A DNA stretch of 24,808 bases from Brachyspira sp. CAG:484 (lineage in GTDB: Bacteria > Cyanobacteriota > Vampirovibrionia > Gastranaerophilales > Gastranaerophilaceae): assembly GCA_000431315.1 (NCBI GenBank), contig HF989679.1:1-24808 (forward strand), in the 5' to 3' direction. The position numbers and the translations under genes were made by a program. The notes beneath the pieces are model-generated. The model was not told the origin of the DNA. It ran no database searches and saw only the letters and a list, made by a program, of their open reading frames with translations. Below, in pieces: positions 15,961 through 23,007 of this stretch (position 1 is the first letter of the stretch; each line of letters starts with the position of its first letter).

Positions 15961-15976
15961 GTAAAAAATTTGTCAA
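15948..15976 (-). promoter_or_regulatory. Strong promoter of the second prepilin gene
   Basis: On the minus strand TTGACA (15971-15976), a 17-nt spacer and TATTAT (15948-15953). It is nearly the same promoter as at 4111-4139, including the 12-mer TTGACAAATTTT. The leader is about 55 nt with GGAGG before the ATG. Confidence 0.8.
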
Positions 15977-15992
15977 ATGTATAGAATTTTAT

Positions 15993-16223
15993 ATGGATAA
16001 AAAAGAAATTCTTAAAGAATTCGGCAGAAATTTAAAAGCAGAAAGAAACAGAGCCGGATTGTCACAGGAACAACTCGCAGAAAAAATAGGACTTTCTTAC
16101 GGACAGGTCATAGGAACTATTGAAAGAGGGGAAACAAATACATCACTATCTGTGATAGTTTCTATAATGAATGTACTGGATTTAGATTTTGAAAAATTAT
16201 TTAACAGAAAATTAATTAAATAA
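15993..16223 (+). CDS. XRE-family helix-turn-helix regulator
   Basis: A 76-residue single-domain Cro/C1-type regulator, the same length as the one at 3861-4091 and clearly related (KKEILKEFGRNLKAERNRAGLSQEQLAEK, then YGQVIGTIERGETNTSLSVIVSIMNVLDLDFEKLF). It faces away from the prepilin gene and probably represses it through the repeats at 15922-15985. There is no Shine-Dalgarno; TAGAAT (15982-15987) ends 5 nt before the ATG, which suggests a leaderless transcript. Its last 12 bases overlap the end of the convergent sugar-binding-protein gene, so transcription of one reads into the other antisense. Confidence 0.87.
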   Translation: MDKKEILKEFGRNLKAERNRAGLSQEQLAEKIGLSYGQVIGTIERGETNTSLSVIVSIMNVLDLDFEKLFNRKLIK

Positions 16224-17366
16224 TTTTTCAGTATAATCTTTCATTCTGTCGTTTACTTCATTGTAATTTACTGAAACCGGTGTGGGTTTGGACGTTTTAA
16301 TAATATCTAAAAATACTTTTGCATTCAGTGGTTTTTTACCGTCAAGAAAATATTTTGAGTTTGCTGCATCAACTCTTGCCGGAACTATCAGACCGCTTTG
16401 AGTCATTTTCTCAATATTTTCCGCAGATGCGAGAAAGATAACCAGCTTCATCGCTGCATCTTTATGTTTTGAAGACTTAGCCACTGCCCACCCTGACGCA
16501 TCAAGAGGAACAACACTGCCTGCAGAGCCTTTTGGAAAAGGTGCTATATCCCAGTCAAAATCTGCCTCTTCTCTATATTTTGGAACAAGCCATCTGCCGG
16601 AAAGCTGCATAGCAAGACGTCCTTGCAAAAACATCTGTGCCATTGTTGCACTTGCACTTTCTGATGCTAAAGGGGCAGTATGATATTTCTTCCTCAGATC
16701 CGCATAAAAATTTAGTCCCTTTTGCGACTTTTGATTACTAATAATTTCTTCAGACAGGTCATCTGACAAAACACCGCCGCCTTCACTCATAAGATAAGGC
16801 AGATAGAATAATAAATCCTCCTCGAAACTTATACCAAAAACTCCGGGGCGGTCTGTAAGCTTTTTCGATTTTTCAAGAAATTCCTGCATCGTCCAATTTT
16901 CAGACGGAAACTCTACACCTGATTTCTCAAAAATTGATTTATTATAAAATATCACAAGATTTGAAACATCTCTGGGAATCGCATAAAGTTTTCCCTGCCA
17001 GCTTAAAGCTTTAATTGCCTGAGGGTAAAAATCTCCGCTGTCATACAAACTTAAATCCTCTAACAAACCTGCATTTGCATAAACAGGCAGGTTGAGATTA
17101 TTCATAAAAATTACATCAGGAGCCGTATTTGATGCAAATAACAGATGAATTTTCTGGAAATAATTTTGGGGAATGTGCATAAAATCAATTTTTATATCAG
17201 GATTTTCTTTTTCAAATTCTGAAAGTATAGGTTTTAAAATATCAATTTCTGATTTTGATCCCCAGCTTGCAAACTGCAAAACAGTGCGTTTATCTTTCAC
17301 CGTACAGCCGGACAAAATAAACGCACAAAATATCATTAAACAACACAATAATAAAGGTCGTTTCAC
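16212..17366 (-). CDS. ABC-transporter sugar-binding lipoprotein (family 1 solute-binding protein)
   Basis: A 384-residue extracellular solute-binding protein of the UgpB/MalE type. A signal peptide ends in the lipobox LSGC (C21), so it should be lipid-anchored facing the periplasm. VLQFASWGSKSEIDILKPIL and the NTAPDVIFMNN segment are typical of the family, as are the late DASGWAVAKSSKHKDAAMKLVIFLAS and GLIVPAR stretches. Substrates of this family are sugars, oligosaccharides or glycerol-phosphate; which one here is unknown. The start is GTG, with AGGA 8 nt upstream. It follows the AMIN-like gene by 24 nt, so the two are cotranscribed. No permease or ATPase gene is adjacent, which means the transporter partners are encoded elsewhere or shared. 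Confidence 0.88.
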   Translation of the reverse strand: MKRPLLLCCLMIFCAFILSGCTVKDKRTVLQFASWGSKSEIDILKPILSEFEKENPDIKIDFMHIPQNYFQKIHLLFASNTAPDVIFMNNLNLPVYANAGLLEDLSLYDSGDFYPQAIKALSWQGKLYAIPRDVSNLVIFYNKSIFEKSGVEFPSENWTMQEFLEKSKKLTDRPGVFGISFEEDLLFYLPYLMSEGGGVLSDDLSEEIISNQKSQKGLNFYADLRKKYHTAPLASESASATMAQMFLQGRLAMQLSGRWLVPKYREEADFDWDIAPFPKGSAGSVVPLDASGWAVAKSSKHKDAAMKLVIFLASAENIEKMTQSGLIVPARVDAANSKYFLDGKKPLNAKVFLDIIKTSKPTPVSVNYNEVNDRMKDYTEKLFN

Positions 17367-17390
17367 TCTTCTCTTCCTATAAGATTTCTA

Positions 17391-19688
17391 CTACAGTTCA
17401 ATAAGAACACCCATCTTATCTTCGCCTACTTCAACCAGCGAGCGGAAGCCGTCGGCTTTTACCATATAAACGTTAGGGTTATCCTGTCTAACCTGGATAG
17501 GTCTTTCTATACTGCGGTCAAATTTTTTCAGAACAAAAATTTCATCATTTATTCTGCCGACTAATGCAGTTTCACCGTCAAGGTTTACAATATAGAAGCC
17601 TTTATTCTTATCAATATTATAACCTGACTTTACGATAAGACCGTTTAGATAAGTTTCCTTTGTATCAGCTTTTAACTGTGCAATAGGATTGGTTACATTA
17701 TCTTTTGCAGGAACTGCCTTTTGCATTTTCATAGACGGCTTTATCTGGGCCAGACTTTCTGCAACTTTATTTGACAGGCTTGGAGAAGCTGTTGCTCTGC
17801 TGTTATCTTCAGGAAGCGCAAAGAATTCTTCCAAGGTTGCCATTGAATATCCCTTTTCGGGTTCAAAAATCGGTTTTGGAGCTTGAACCTGCGGTTCCAC
17901 AGGTTTTATAGTTTCAGCTTTAGGAGCCGGATTTTGCATAAAGCGGCTGCTTTTTGCAATCAGATCCGCAACACTCAGATTGCCGCCGTCAAACCTGCGC
18001 GGATTTGAATGAAGTTTTGAAGAACCCAGGTTGACATGCTTGTTTTCTCTATAGGAAGAACTTTTCACTTCCTCGCGGGTTTTAGGAAGCGGTTTGTTTC
18101 TGTGAGATTCCTCAAGAGCAACTTTGTTTGCAAAAGCTTTCAACTTTTTAATCTTTGTGGTCTGGTTTACTTTTGAAACTTCAGTCATTCTTGAAGTAAT
18201 ACTGTCATCCTCACTCTGGACAGTAATATCTCTGAAATTTTGCTCAAGAGATTTCAAAATAGCTTCTTCGTCTAATTCTGTTTTTTCAACATCAGGAGAT
18301 TCGTGAAGAAGTTTTTCAAGACTAACCAAATATTTTTCATTTTCCATCATATCATTAACCCTTTTTTCTTCCTGAACCGGAACTTTATTTTCTGCCGGTA
18401 CGGAATTTATTTCTTTTTCCAACTCAAGTTTTTCTATCTGCTTTTCCAGTTCTTCAACTGCATCATTCATAATTATCTTCTGTTCAGGTTTAGCAGCTTT
18501 AATTTCAGACGGTGCAGGATTTGATGCTGCTTTTGGCTCTATTCTTATTGCATCTTCTGCAAAATCATACTGTACGGCAGCATTACTTTGCGGTGTAATA
18601 AATGAATATTTTTTTATTGAAGTATTTTCAGATTTAGCGCCGGTTTCAGCAATAAATTTCTGGTATTTTTCCTGCCAGTTTAAATCCGGATTACTGATAA
18701 TTTCTTCATAATCTGTTGAAAGTACCGGTTTTGTATTCAAGTGCTCTTTAAAAGAGTTCCTCAAAAAATTTGAGCTAATTATTGAATTCTTTATTAATTT
18801 GAGCAAGAACAACAACCCTAAAACAGGAATTAATATCATTGCTAATGTTATTGGCATGTTTGGTAAAATCCTCTCAATGTGCTGCTTTACTGATTTAAGC
18901 GGTACCTCTATACCAAAATTCTTTAAAGGTGGTTTAACTTCCGCCTTTAGTGAAGGGGTCAAAACTTCCGGCACATGTTTTGTAATATCTTCACTGTGCG
19001 GAACCTCTTTTATGGTATCGGATTTCGCATTTTTGGGTTTAATCGCGGCTTTTTTCTCTTCATTCTTTACAGCAGTTTCTTTTATTTTTTGCTGTGCTGC
19101 TTCCAGAATAGTTTCTTTTTTCCGCGGTTGGGCTTCCTGTTTTGCAGGAACCATTTTAACCGGCTGAACCGGTTTGTTTACAGTTACTGCAGTTTTAGGT
19201 TCAAGTTTCCTTGAATCCGGTATATAAACAGGGGTATTTGTGTGTGTACGGGATTGTGCTATAAGATTTTTATATGCTTTCTGCTCGGCAGTAAGCGGAA
19301 CAGAATTTTTGGCATGGGTTCTTATATTAATTGGCTTAGTTGTAATTAAGGTTACTTTAGTATAGCCACCGGCACCATCGTTAACTGATTTAACGTCAAT
19401 ATCGGATATAATATCATTTATCCCCGACAAATCAGGCTTGCTTCCGGCAGAACTTGACACATTCGGCATCAGAATAACATATTTATTATCAGATTTTTTG
19501 GTTACTGCAATGCTGTCGCTGTAAGGAGTTGTTGTGTATAGGGTTACATCGACAGAAGATGATGCCGTATTTGCTTTTCTTATATCAAGCTGTGTAAGAC
19601 TGTTTGCGCCTGCTTGCATTGTAATAAAAGGCATTAAACCAAGACTTAACAGTAAAATTATACCTATTTTGCCGGTCTTTTTATTCAT
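17391..19688 (-). CDS. Single-pass envelope protein with N-terminal AMIN-like domain
   Basis: A 765-residue protein with a signal sequence (ILLLSLGLMPFITMQAGA, to about 29), an AMIN-like beta domain at about 30-125 (LTQLDIRKANTASSSVDVTL, then VILMPNV), a long Lys/Pro/Glu-rich periplasmic linker, one membrane segment (about 279-298, ITLAMILIPVLGLLFLLKL), and a long charged C-terminal region with a coiled coil near 410-430 and a folded, beta-rich end (about 680-765). AMIN domains target cell-wall or pilus-secretin proteins to peptidoglycan in the periplasm; here the transmembrane segment would put the C-terminal half in the cytoplasm. The architecture resembles FimV-type polar scaffold proteins, but I see no LysM domain or clear homology, so this is only an analogy. 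It shares an operon with the sugar-binding lipoprotein. Confidence 0.7.
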   Translation of the reverse strand: MNKKTGKIGIILLLSLGLMPFITMQAGANSLTQLDIRKANTASSSVDVTLYTTTPYSDSIAVTKKSDNKYVILMPNVSSSAGSKPDLSGINDIISDIDVKSVNDGAGGYTKVTLITTKPINIRTHAKNSVPLTAEQKAYKNLIAQSRTHTNTPVYIPDSRKLEPKTAVTVNKPVQPVKMVPAKQEAQPRKKETILEAAQQKIKETAVKNEEKKAAIKPKNAKSDTIKEVPHSEDITKHVPEVLTPSLKAEVKPPLKNFGIEVPLKSVKQHIERILPNMPITLAMILIPVLGLLFLLKLIKNSIISSNFLRNSFKEHLNTKPVLSTDYEEIISNPDLNWQEKYQKFIAETGAKSENTSIKKYSFITPQSNAAVQYDFAEDAIRIEPKAASNPAPSEIKAAKPEQKIIMNDAVEELEKQIEKLELEKEINSVPAENKVPVQEEKRVNDMMENEKYLVSLEKLLHESPDVEKTELDEEAILKSLEQNFRDITVQSEDDSITSRMTEVSKVNQTTKIKKLKAFANKVALEESHRNKPLPKTREEVKSSSYRENKHVNLGSSKLHSNPRRFDGGNLSVADLIAKSSRFMQNPAPKAETIKPVEPQVQAPKPIFEPEKGYSMATLEEFFALPEDNSRATASPSLSNKVAESLAQIKPSMKMQKAVPAKDNVTNPIAQLKADTKETYLNGLIVKSGYNIDKNKGFYIVNLDGETALVGRINDEIFVLKKFDRSIERPIQVRQDNPNVYMVKADGFRSLVEVGEDKMGVLIEL

Positions 19689-19790
19689 TTTAAATCCAAT
19701 TTATTTTCCCTACACATATATATAATACATTGAGTTAAAAAAAATTGCTAATATGTTAAAAAAATGATACTTTTATGTTAAGATATATAT

Positions 19791-20681
19791 ATGAAAAGCG
19801 GATTTACAGCCATAATAGGGCGTCCCAACGTGGGCAAATCTACCCTCTTGAACAAAATTCTGGGGCAGAAAATAGTTATTGCAACAGATAAAGCACAAAC
19901 AACAAGAAAAAGAATAAAAGGTATCTATACAACAACGGAAGGGCAGATTGTATTTATTGATACACCAGGTGTACATAAGCCATTGAATAAATTAGGAGAA
20001 TTTCTTCTTGATGAAGCAAAAGTTGCAGTACCTGATGCTGATTTAATACTTTTTCTTGTTGACGGCTCTGAACCTGCCGGAAAAGGAGATAAATGGATTG
20101 CCCAGAATATTTTACAAACAGATATTCCGGTTATCATTGTGATGAATAAGGTTGATAAAACAAAAAAACTCGAAAAAGTTGAAGAAAATCTGCTGACATA
20201 TAAAACTTTATTTGAAAAAAATTACCCTGTAGTCAGAATTTCAGCGAAAACCGGCAGAAATATAGATACGCTTTTAAAAAACATATTTAAAGCACTGCCT
20301 GAAGGAGAAATGCTTTATCCTGAAGATATTGTAACCGAAGAAACAATGCGTGATGTGACAGAAGAAATAATTAGAGAAAAAATTCTCCTTAATACATCCG
20401 ATGAAATTCCTCATTCTGTTGCTGTTAAAGTTGACAGGTATCAGGAAACTGATGATATTGACAGAATTTATGCAACAATCTTCTGTGAAACAAAGAGCCA
20501 GAAAGGGATACTTATTGGAAAAGGTGGCAGTCTTCTTAAAAAAATCGGAACAGAAGCACGATTAGAACTTGAAAAAATTGCCGAGAAAAAAGTTTTCCTT
20601 GGGCTTGAAGTAAAAGTTGAAAAAGACTGGCGCAAAAAACAACTTTCACTTAAAAATTTCGGATATGAACAAGAAAAATAA
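19791..20681 (+). CDS. era: Era GTPase, 30S ribosome assembly
   Basis: A 296-residue GTPase that binds 16S rRNA and helps mature the small subunit. G1 is GRPNVGKS (10-17), G2 lies in DKAQTTR, G3 is DTPGVH, G4 is NKVD, G5 is in RISAKTG, and the C-terminal KH domain carries GILIGKGGSLLKKIG. Length fits Era. No Shine-Dalgarno precedes the ATG; TAAGAT (19779-19784) ends exactly 6 nt before it, so a leaderless mRNA is likely. It is divergent from the AMIN-like gene with 102 nt between them, and ends 19 nt before the convergent small HTH gene. Confidence 0.95.
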   Translation: MKSGFTAIIGRPNVGKSTLLNKILGQKIVIATDKAQTTRKRIKGIYTTTEGQIVFIDTPGVHKPLNKLGEFLLDEAKVAVPDADLILFLVDGSEPAGKGDKWIAQNILQTDIPVIIVMNKVDKTKKLEKVEENLLTYKTLFEKNYPVVRISAKTGRNIDTLLKNIFKALPEGEMLYPEDIVTEETMRDVTEEIIREKILLNTSDEIPHSVAVKVDRYQETDDIDRIYATIFCETKSQKGILIGKGGSLLKKIGTEARLELEKIAEKKVFLGLEVKVEKDWRKKQLSLKNFGYEQEK

Positions 20682-20700
20682 TATTTAAAAATACGTTCTA

Positions 20701-20910
20701 CTATTTTCTCTTGACAAACTCTATATCATAACCAAGTAAATCAGCAATCATTTCTATTTCAGTAAATTTTATAGTTTCACTGCGCAGTTTTCTTGATAAA
20801 TTATTCATTGTTACTTTATGATTTTTCTCTTTCATCAAACGGTCTGCTACTCTGGTTAAAGTAGTAGCTTCTGTCGCTAATAAAATTTTAATTCTCTGAT
20901 TGATATTCAT
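20701..20910 (-). CDS. Small helix-turn-helix protein (XRE-like)
   Basis: A 69-residue protein that resembles short XRE-like proteins of the form helix-turn-helix with NLSRKLR and IADLLGYDIEFV at the C-terminus. It has no second domain. The start is supported in an unusual way: a perfect TATAAT (20917-20922 on the complement) ends exactly 6 nt before the ATG, so the transcript would begin at or very near the start codon; the GAGG between them is too close to act as a normal ribosome site. It converges on era and is divergent from the 56-residue gene, with a perfect 17-bp inverted repeat in between that is a good candidate operator. DNA binding is likely; the target is unknown. Confidence 0.75.
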   Translation of the reverse strand: MNINQRIKILLATEATTLTRVADRLMKEKNHKVTMNNLSRKLRSETIKFTEIEMIADLLGYDIEFVKRK

Positions 20911-20929
20911 ATCCTCATTATATTAGTTA

Positions 20930-20958
20930 TTGACATATTTAGCCTTAGATGATAAGTT
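20930..20958 (+). promoter_or_regulatory. Possible promoter of the 56-residue gene
   Basis: TTGACA (20930-20935) with a weak TAAGTT (20953-20958) after 17 nt. Transcription from it would start inside the following inverted repeat, consistent with repression by a bound protein. The -10 is poor, so this is tentative. Confidence 0.4.
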
Positions 20959-21000
20959 AATAAGGATTATAGTGTATTAATCAACTATAATCCTTATTAA
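20957..21000. repeat. Perfect 17-bp inverted repeat, candidate operator or hairpin
   Basis: TTAATAAGGATTATAGT (20957-20973) and its exact complement (20984-21000) flank a 10-nt loop. In RNA it would be a long A/U-rich hairpin ending 6 nt before the GAAAGG ribosome site of the next gene. There is no U-run, so it is not an obvious terminator. Confidence 0.75.
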
Positions 21001-21021
21001 AATAAAGAAAGGTTAAGAATT

Positions 21022-21192
21022 TTGATTATCAACTGTGAACTGGATGAAATTATAGACCTGAGCAAAACTCTGCATAACGCAATTGAATATTCCTGCGAAA
21101 ACGGCGAAGACAGCTCTTATACTGTAAGGCTGTCAAAAATTATATTTGAAAAACTCAAAAGATTAAAAGACAACATCAATGTTACAGACTAA
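21022..21192 (+). CDS. Small 56-residue protein, TTG start
   Basis: This gene begins with TTG, which makes it easy to miss. GAAAGG at 21007-21012 lies 9 nt before the TTG, and the frame stays open to a TAA at 21190-21192. The predicted protein is acidic at first (NCELDEIIDLSKTLHNAIEY) and basic later (RLSKIIFEKLKRLKDN), with two cysteines, and probably forms two helices; I do not recognise it. Its stop overlaps the stop of the convergent response regulator by 3 nt. It follows the perfect inverted repeat at 20957-21000 and is divergent from the small HTH gene, which may regulate it. Confidence 0.65.
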   Translation: MIINCELDEIIDLSKTLHNAIEYSCENGEDSSYTVRLSKIIFEKLKRLKDNINVTD

Positions 21193-21884
21193 ATATTTAA
21201 TTTATAACCGCCGCCGTAAATAGTTTCAATATATTTTCTGCCTTCTGAAATCTTATCGAGTTTTGAGCGCAAATGTCTTATATGAACCCTTATTGTTTCA
21301 ATATCGTCATCAGGTGAATAACCCCATATATCTTTTAGCAATTGAGCTGAAGACACCATATTCCCATGGTTTTGGAACAAAAGATTAAATATATCAAACT
21401 CAATAGGGGTAAGTTTTGCTGTTTTCTCACCTATTTTTACACTGTATGTTTCAGGTAGAAGTGTAATATCGCCTAATGTAAGAAGCTCTCTTGTAGATGC
21501 AGATTCCGGTATCTGCCGGGTCCTTTTTAAAAGAGCCCTGACGCGCACCTGGAGTTCTTCCATTTCAAAAGGCTTTACAAGATAATCATCAACTCCTATA
21601 TTAAATCCGTTTACCTTATCGTTTAATTGGGATAAGGCTGTCAGCATCAGTATAGGAATATCCTTTGTTGCTTCATTTTTTCTAATTCTTTGTGCAACTG
21701 TAAAACCATCAACTTCCGGCATCATTACATCAAGAATTACAAGTGACGGAAGCTCCTGTTTACACAATGCAAAACCCGTAGTTCCATCGTATGCCTGAAC
21801 TACTTTATAGCCTCCAAGCTCTAGATTTACCTTAATAAGCTCGTTTATCGCCAAATCATCATCGCATACAAGAATTTTATTCAT
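21189..21884 (-). CDS. OmpR-family response regulator
   Basis: A 231-residue two-component regulator. The receiver domain (1-120) has the acidic pocket D8-D10, the phospho-acceptor D52 (VILDVMMP), T82 and K104 (DDYLVKPF). The C-terminal winged helix (about 135-231) includes LTPIEFDIFNLLFQNHGNMVSS and ETIRVHIRHLRSKL, as in PhoB/RpaA/RpaB-type proteins. No histidine kinase gene is nearby, so the partner is elsewhere. There is no Shine-Dalgarno; TAGAAT (21891-21896 on the complement) ends 6 nt before the ATG, with TTGTAA at a 17-nt spacing, making a good promoter for a leaderless mRNA. Which signal it answers is unknown; cyanobacterial-type RpaB is the closest comparison I can make by eye. Confidence 0.9.
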   Translation of the reverse strand: MNKILVCDDDLAINELIKVNLELGGYKVVQAYDGTTGFALCKQELPSLVILDVMMPEVDGFTVAQRIRKNEATKDIPILMLTALSQLNDKVNGFNIGVDDYLVKPFEMEELQVRVRALLKRTRQIPESASTRELLTLGDITLLPETYSVKIGEKTAKLTPIEFDIFNLLFQNHGNMVSSAQLLKDIWGYSPDDDIETIRVHIRHLRSKLDKISEGRKYIETIYGGGYKLNI

Positions 21885-21890
21885 ATTAGC

Positions 21891-21919
21891 ATTCTATAAA
21901 TAAAACAAAAAATTTACAA
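21891..21919 (-). promoter_or_regulatory. Promoter of the response regulator, predicted leaderless
   Basis: On the minus strand TTGTAA (21914-21919), 17-nt spacer, TAGAAT (21891-21896), then 6 nt to the ATG. The start point would fall on the initiation codon. Confidence 0.65.
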
Positions 21920-22035
21920 CAGATGTTTATTAAAAAATATTAACAAATATCCCCCGCGCGTATGATACAATTTATCTGATTTTTAGGCATATTAATTGTA
22001 AAAATTTTGTAAAATTTATTTTTTTAAGTGTAAAA

Positions 22036-22064
22036 TTTACAAATTTTTTGTTTTTTATTGTAAT
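22036..22064 (+). promoter_or_regulatory. Promoter of speD
   Basis: TTTACA (22036-22041), a 17-nt T-rich spacer and TGTAAT (22059-22064). The leader of about 55 nt ends in AAGGAGG. The 240-nt gap before speD holds this and nothing else I recognise apart from the response regulator's promoter at its other end. Confidence 0.65.
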
Positions 22065-22125
22065 ATGTTATAGCGAAAGCATTTTTAGTAGGTAATATAC
22101 ATTTAGTATAAAGGAGGCACATGAA

Positions 22126-22581
22126 TTGGCAATAACATCACCTTTTACAGCGTTTCAGGAAAACGGCAAAAAAGAAATCCACTTAGGACAACACGTTTTA
22201 GCAGAATTTTTTGAATGTGACCCAAACACATTAAATAGTATTGATAAAGTAGAGAAGTACATGGTGGATGCCGCCCTTGAATGTGGTGCTACTATTGTCC
22301 AAAAATGTTTCCATATGTTTAACCCCTATGGAGTTTCAGGTGTAGTTATTATCTCTGAAAGCCATTTGGCTATCCATACCTGGCCGGAACTTGGCTATGC
22401 CGCTGTTGATTTATTTACTTGCGGCGATAAGTGTGATCCGAAAATTTCTTATGAATTTTTAAAGAAAAAATTCAACTCAAGAAAAGCTACTTTCTCTGAA
22501 CTCAAAAGAGGAATTATTGATGAAGAAACTATGAAAGTTGCTGAAAAACCTTTTGAGATTATGCAGCAGTCAATTGACTAA
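22126..22581 (+). CDS. speD: S-adenosylmethionine decarboxylase proenzyme (pyruvoyl type)
   Basis: A 151-residue SpeD of the short bacterial class 1B type. It self-cleaves between E78 and S79 in SESH, turning the serine into the pyruvoyl cofactor; H84 and C99 stand at the same spacing from the serine as the processing and catalytic residues of the Thermotoga enzyme. It makes decarboxylated SAM, the aminopropyl donor for spermidine. The start is TTG: AAGGAGG (22111-22117) is 8 nt before it. An ATG at 22121 is only 3 nt from the ribosome site and is out of frame (see finding). No speE or speB lies nearby. A strong terminator follows at 22604-22643. Confidence 0.95.
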   Translation: MAITSPFTAFQENGKKEIHLGQHVLAEFFECDPNTLNSIDKVEKYMVDAALECGATIVQKCFHMFNPYGVSGVVIISESHLAIHTWPELGYAAVDLFTCGDKCDPKISYEFLKKKFNSRKATFSELKRGIIDEETMKVAEKPFEIMQQSID

Positions 22582-22603
22582 GAAATAAAATTTTATGAAT
22601 TTT

Positions 22604-22643
22604 AAATAAGACCTCATCGCATTTATGTCGTGAGGTCTTATTT
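22604..22643 (+). terminator. Intrinsic terminator after speD
   Basis: A 13-bp stem (AAATAAGACCTCA at 22604-22616 with 22631-22643) and a 14-nt loop, followed by a T-rich tail. It ends about 60 nt past the speD stop. Confidence 0.8.
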
Positions 22644-22739
22644 ATTTACAAAAGTTTACATGAAAAAGTTGAAAAGTAAATTTTTATCATTATTTAAACT
22701 TTATATATATGTTGGGTTAAATTAATCGGAGATAGTACC

Positions 22740-22979
22740 ATGGGTTTATGGGAAAACAATTTAGCTGCGTCATTGACGTATCAGGATTTGGGGGATTGTT
22801 CACTTGGCAGTTTACCTGCAATAAACGGACTTGAAGCAGTTAAAGAAAGCAAAAAACAGAACAGTGAAGTAACTTCACTGGATGAAAAAAAGAAAGAAAT
22901 CGCTGTTATCAAAATCATGAAAAAAGCTTGCGGGGTTTTGATTTTGGTAGCTGTGGGACTGATTGCAAAGTTTATGTAA
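22740..22979 (+). CDS. Small 79-residue C-tail-anchored membrane protein
   Basis: An unrecognised small protein with a polar N-terminal two thirds and a single hydrophobic segment at the very end (about 58-79, CGVLILVAVGLIAKFM), so it is probably held in the inner membrane with its N-terminal part in the cytoplasm. GGAGA lies 7 nt before the ATG. It is followed after 28 nt by the basic membrane protein at 23008, and both are likely one transcript ended at 23614-23650. Two small membrane proteins in tandem suggests they work together, but nothing more specific can be said. Confidence 0.65.
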   Translation: MGLWENNLAASLTYQDLGDCSLGSLPAINGLEAVKESKKQNSEVTSLDEKKKEIAVIKIMKKACGVLILVAVGLIAKFM

Positions 22980-23007
22980 TCAAAAATGGAGTTTAAGGAT
23001 TATGGCT

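Noticed and set aside
18799..19214. Overlapping plus-strand frames rich in Phe and Cys
   Set aside because: Antisense to the lysine-rich linker of the AMIN-like protein, which yields Phe-rich shadows.
19722..19750. Promoter for the AMIN-like gene (TATTAT on the complement at 19722-19727)
   Set aside because: The -10 is good, but the -35 (TAGCAA) matches only half of the consensus, so I do not list it as a feature.
22963..23007. Longer start for the basic membrane protein
   Set aside because: The upstream ATG at 22963 overlaps the previous gene without a ribosome site; AAGG is well spaced only for 23008.
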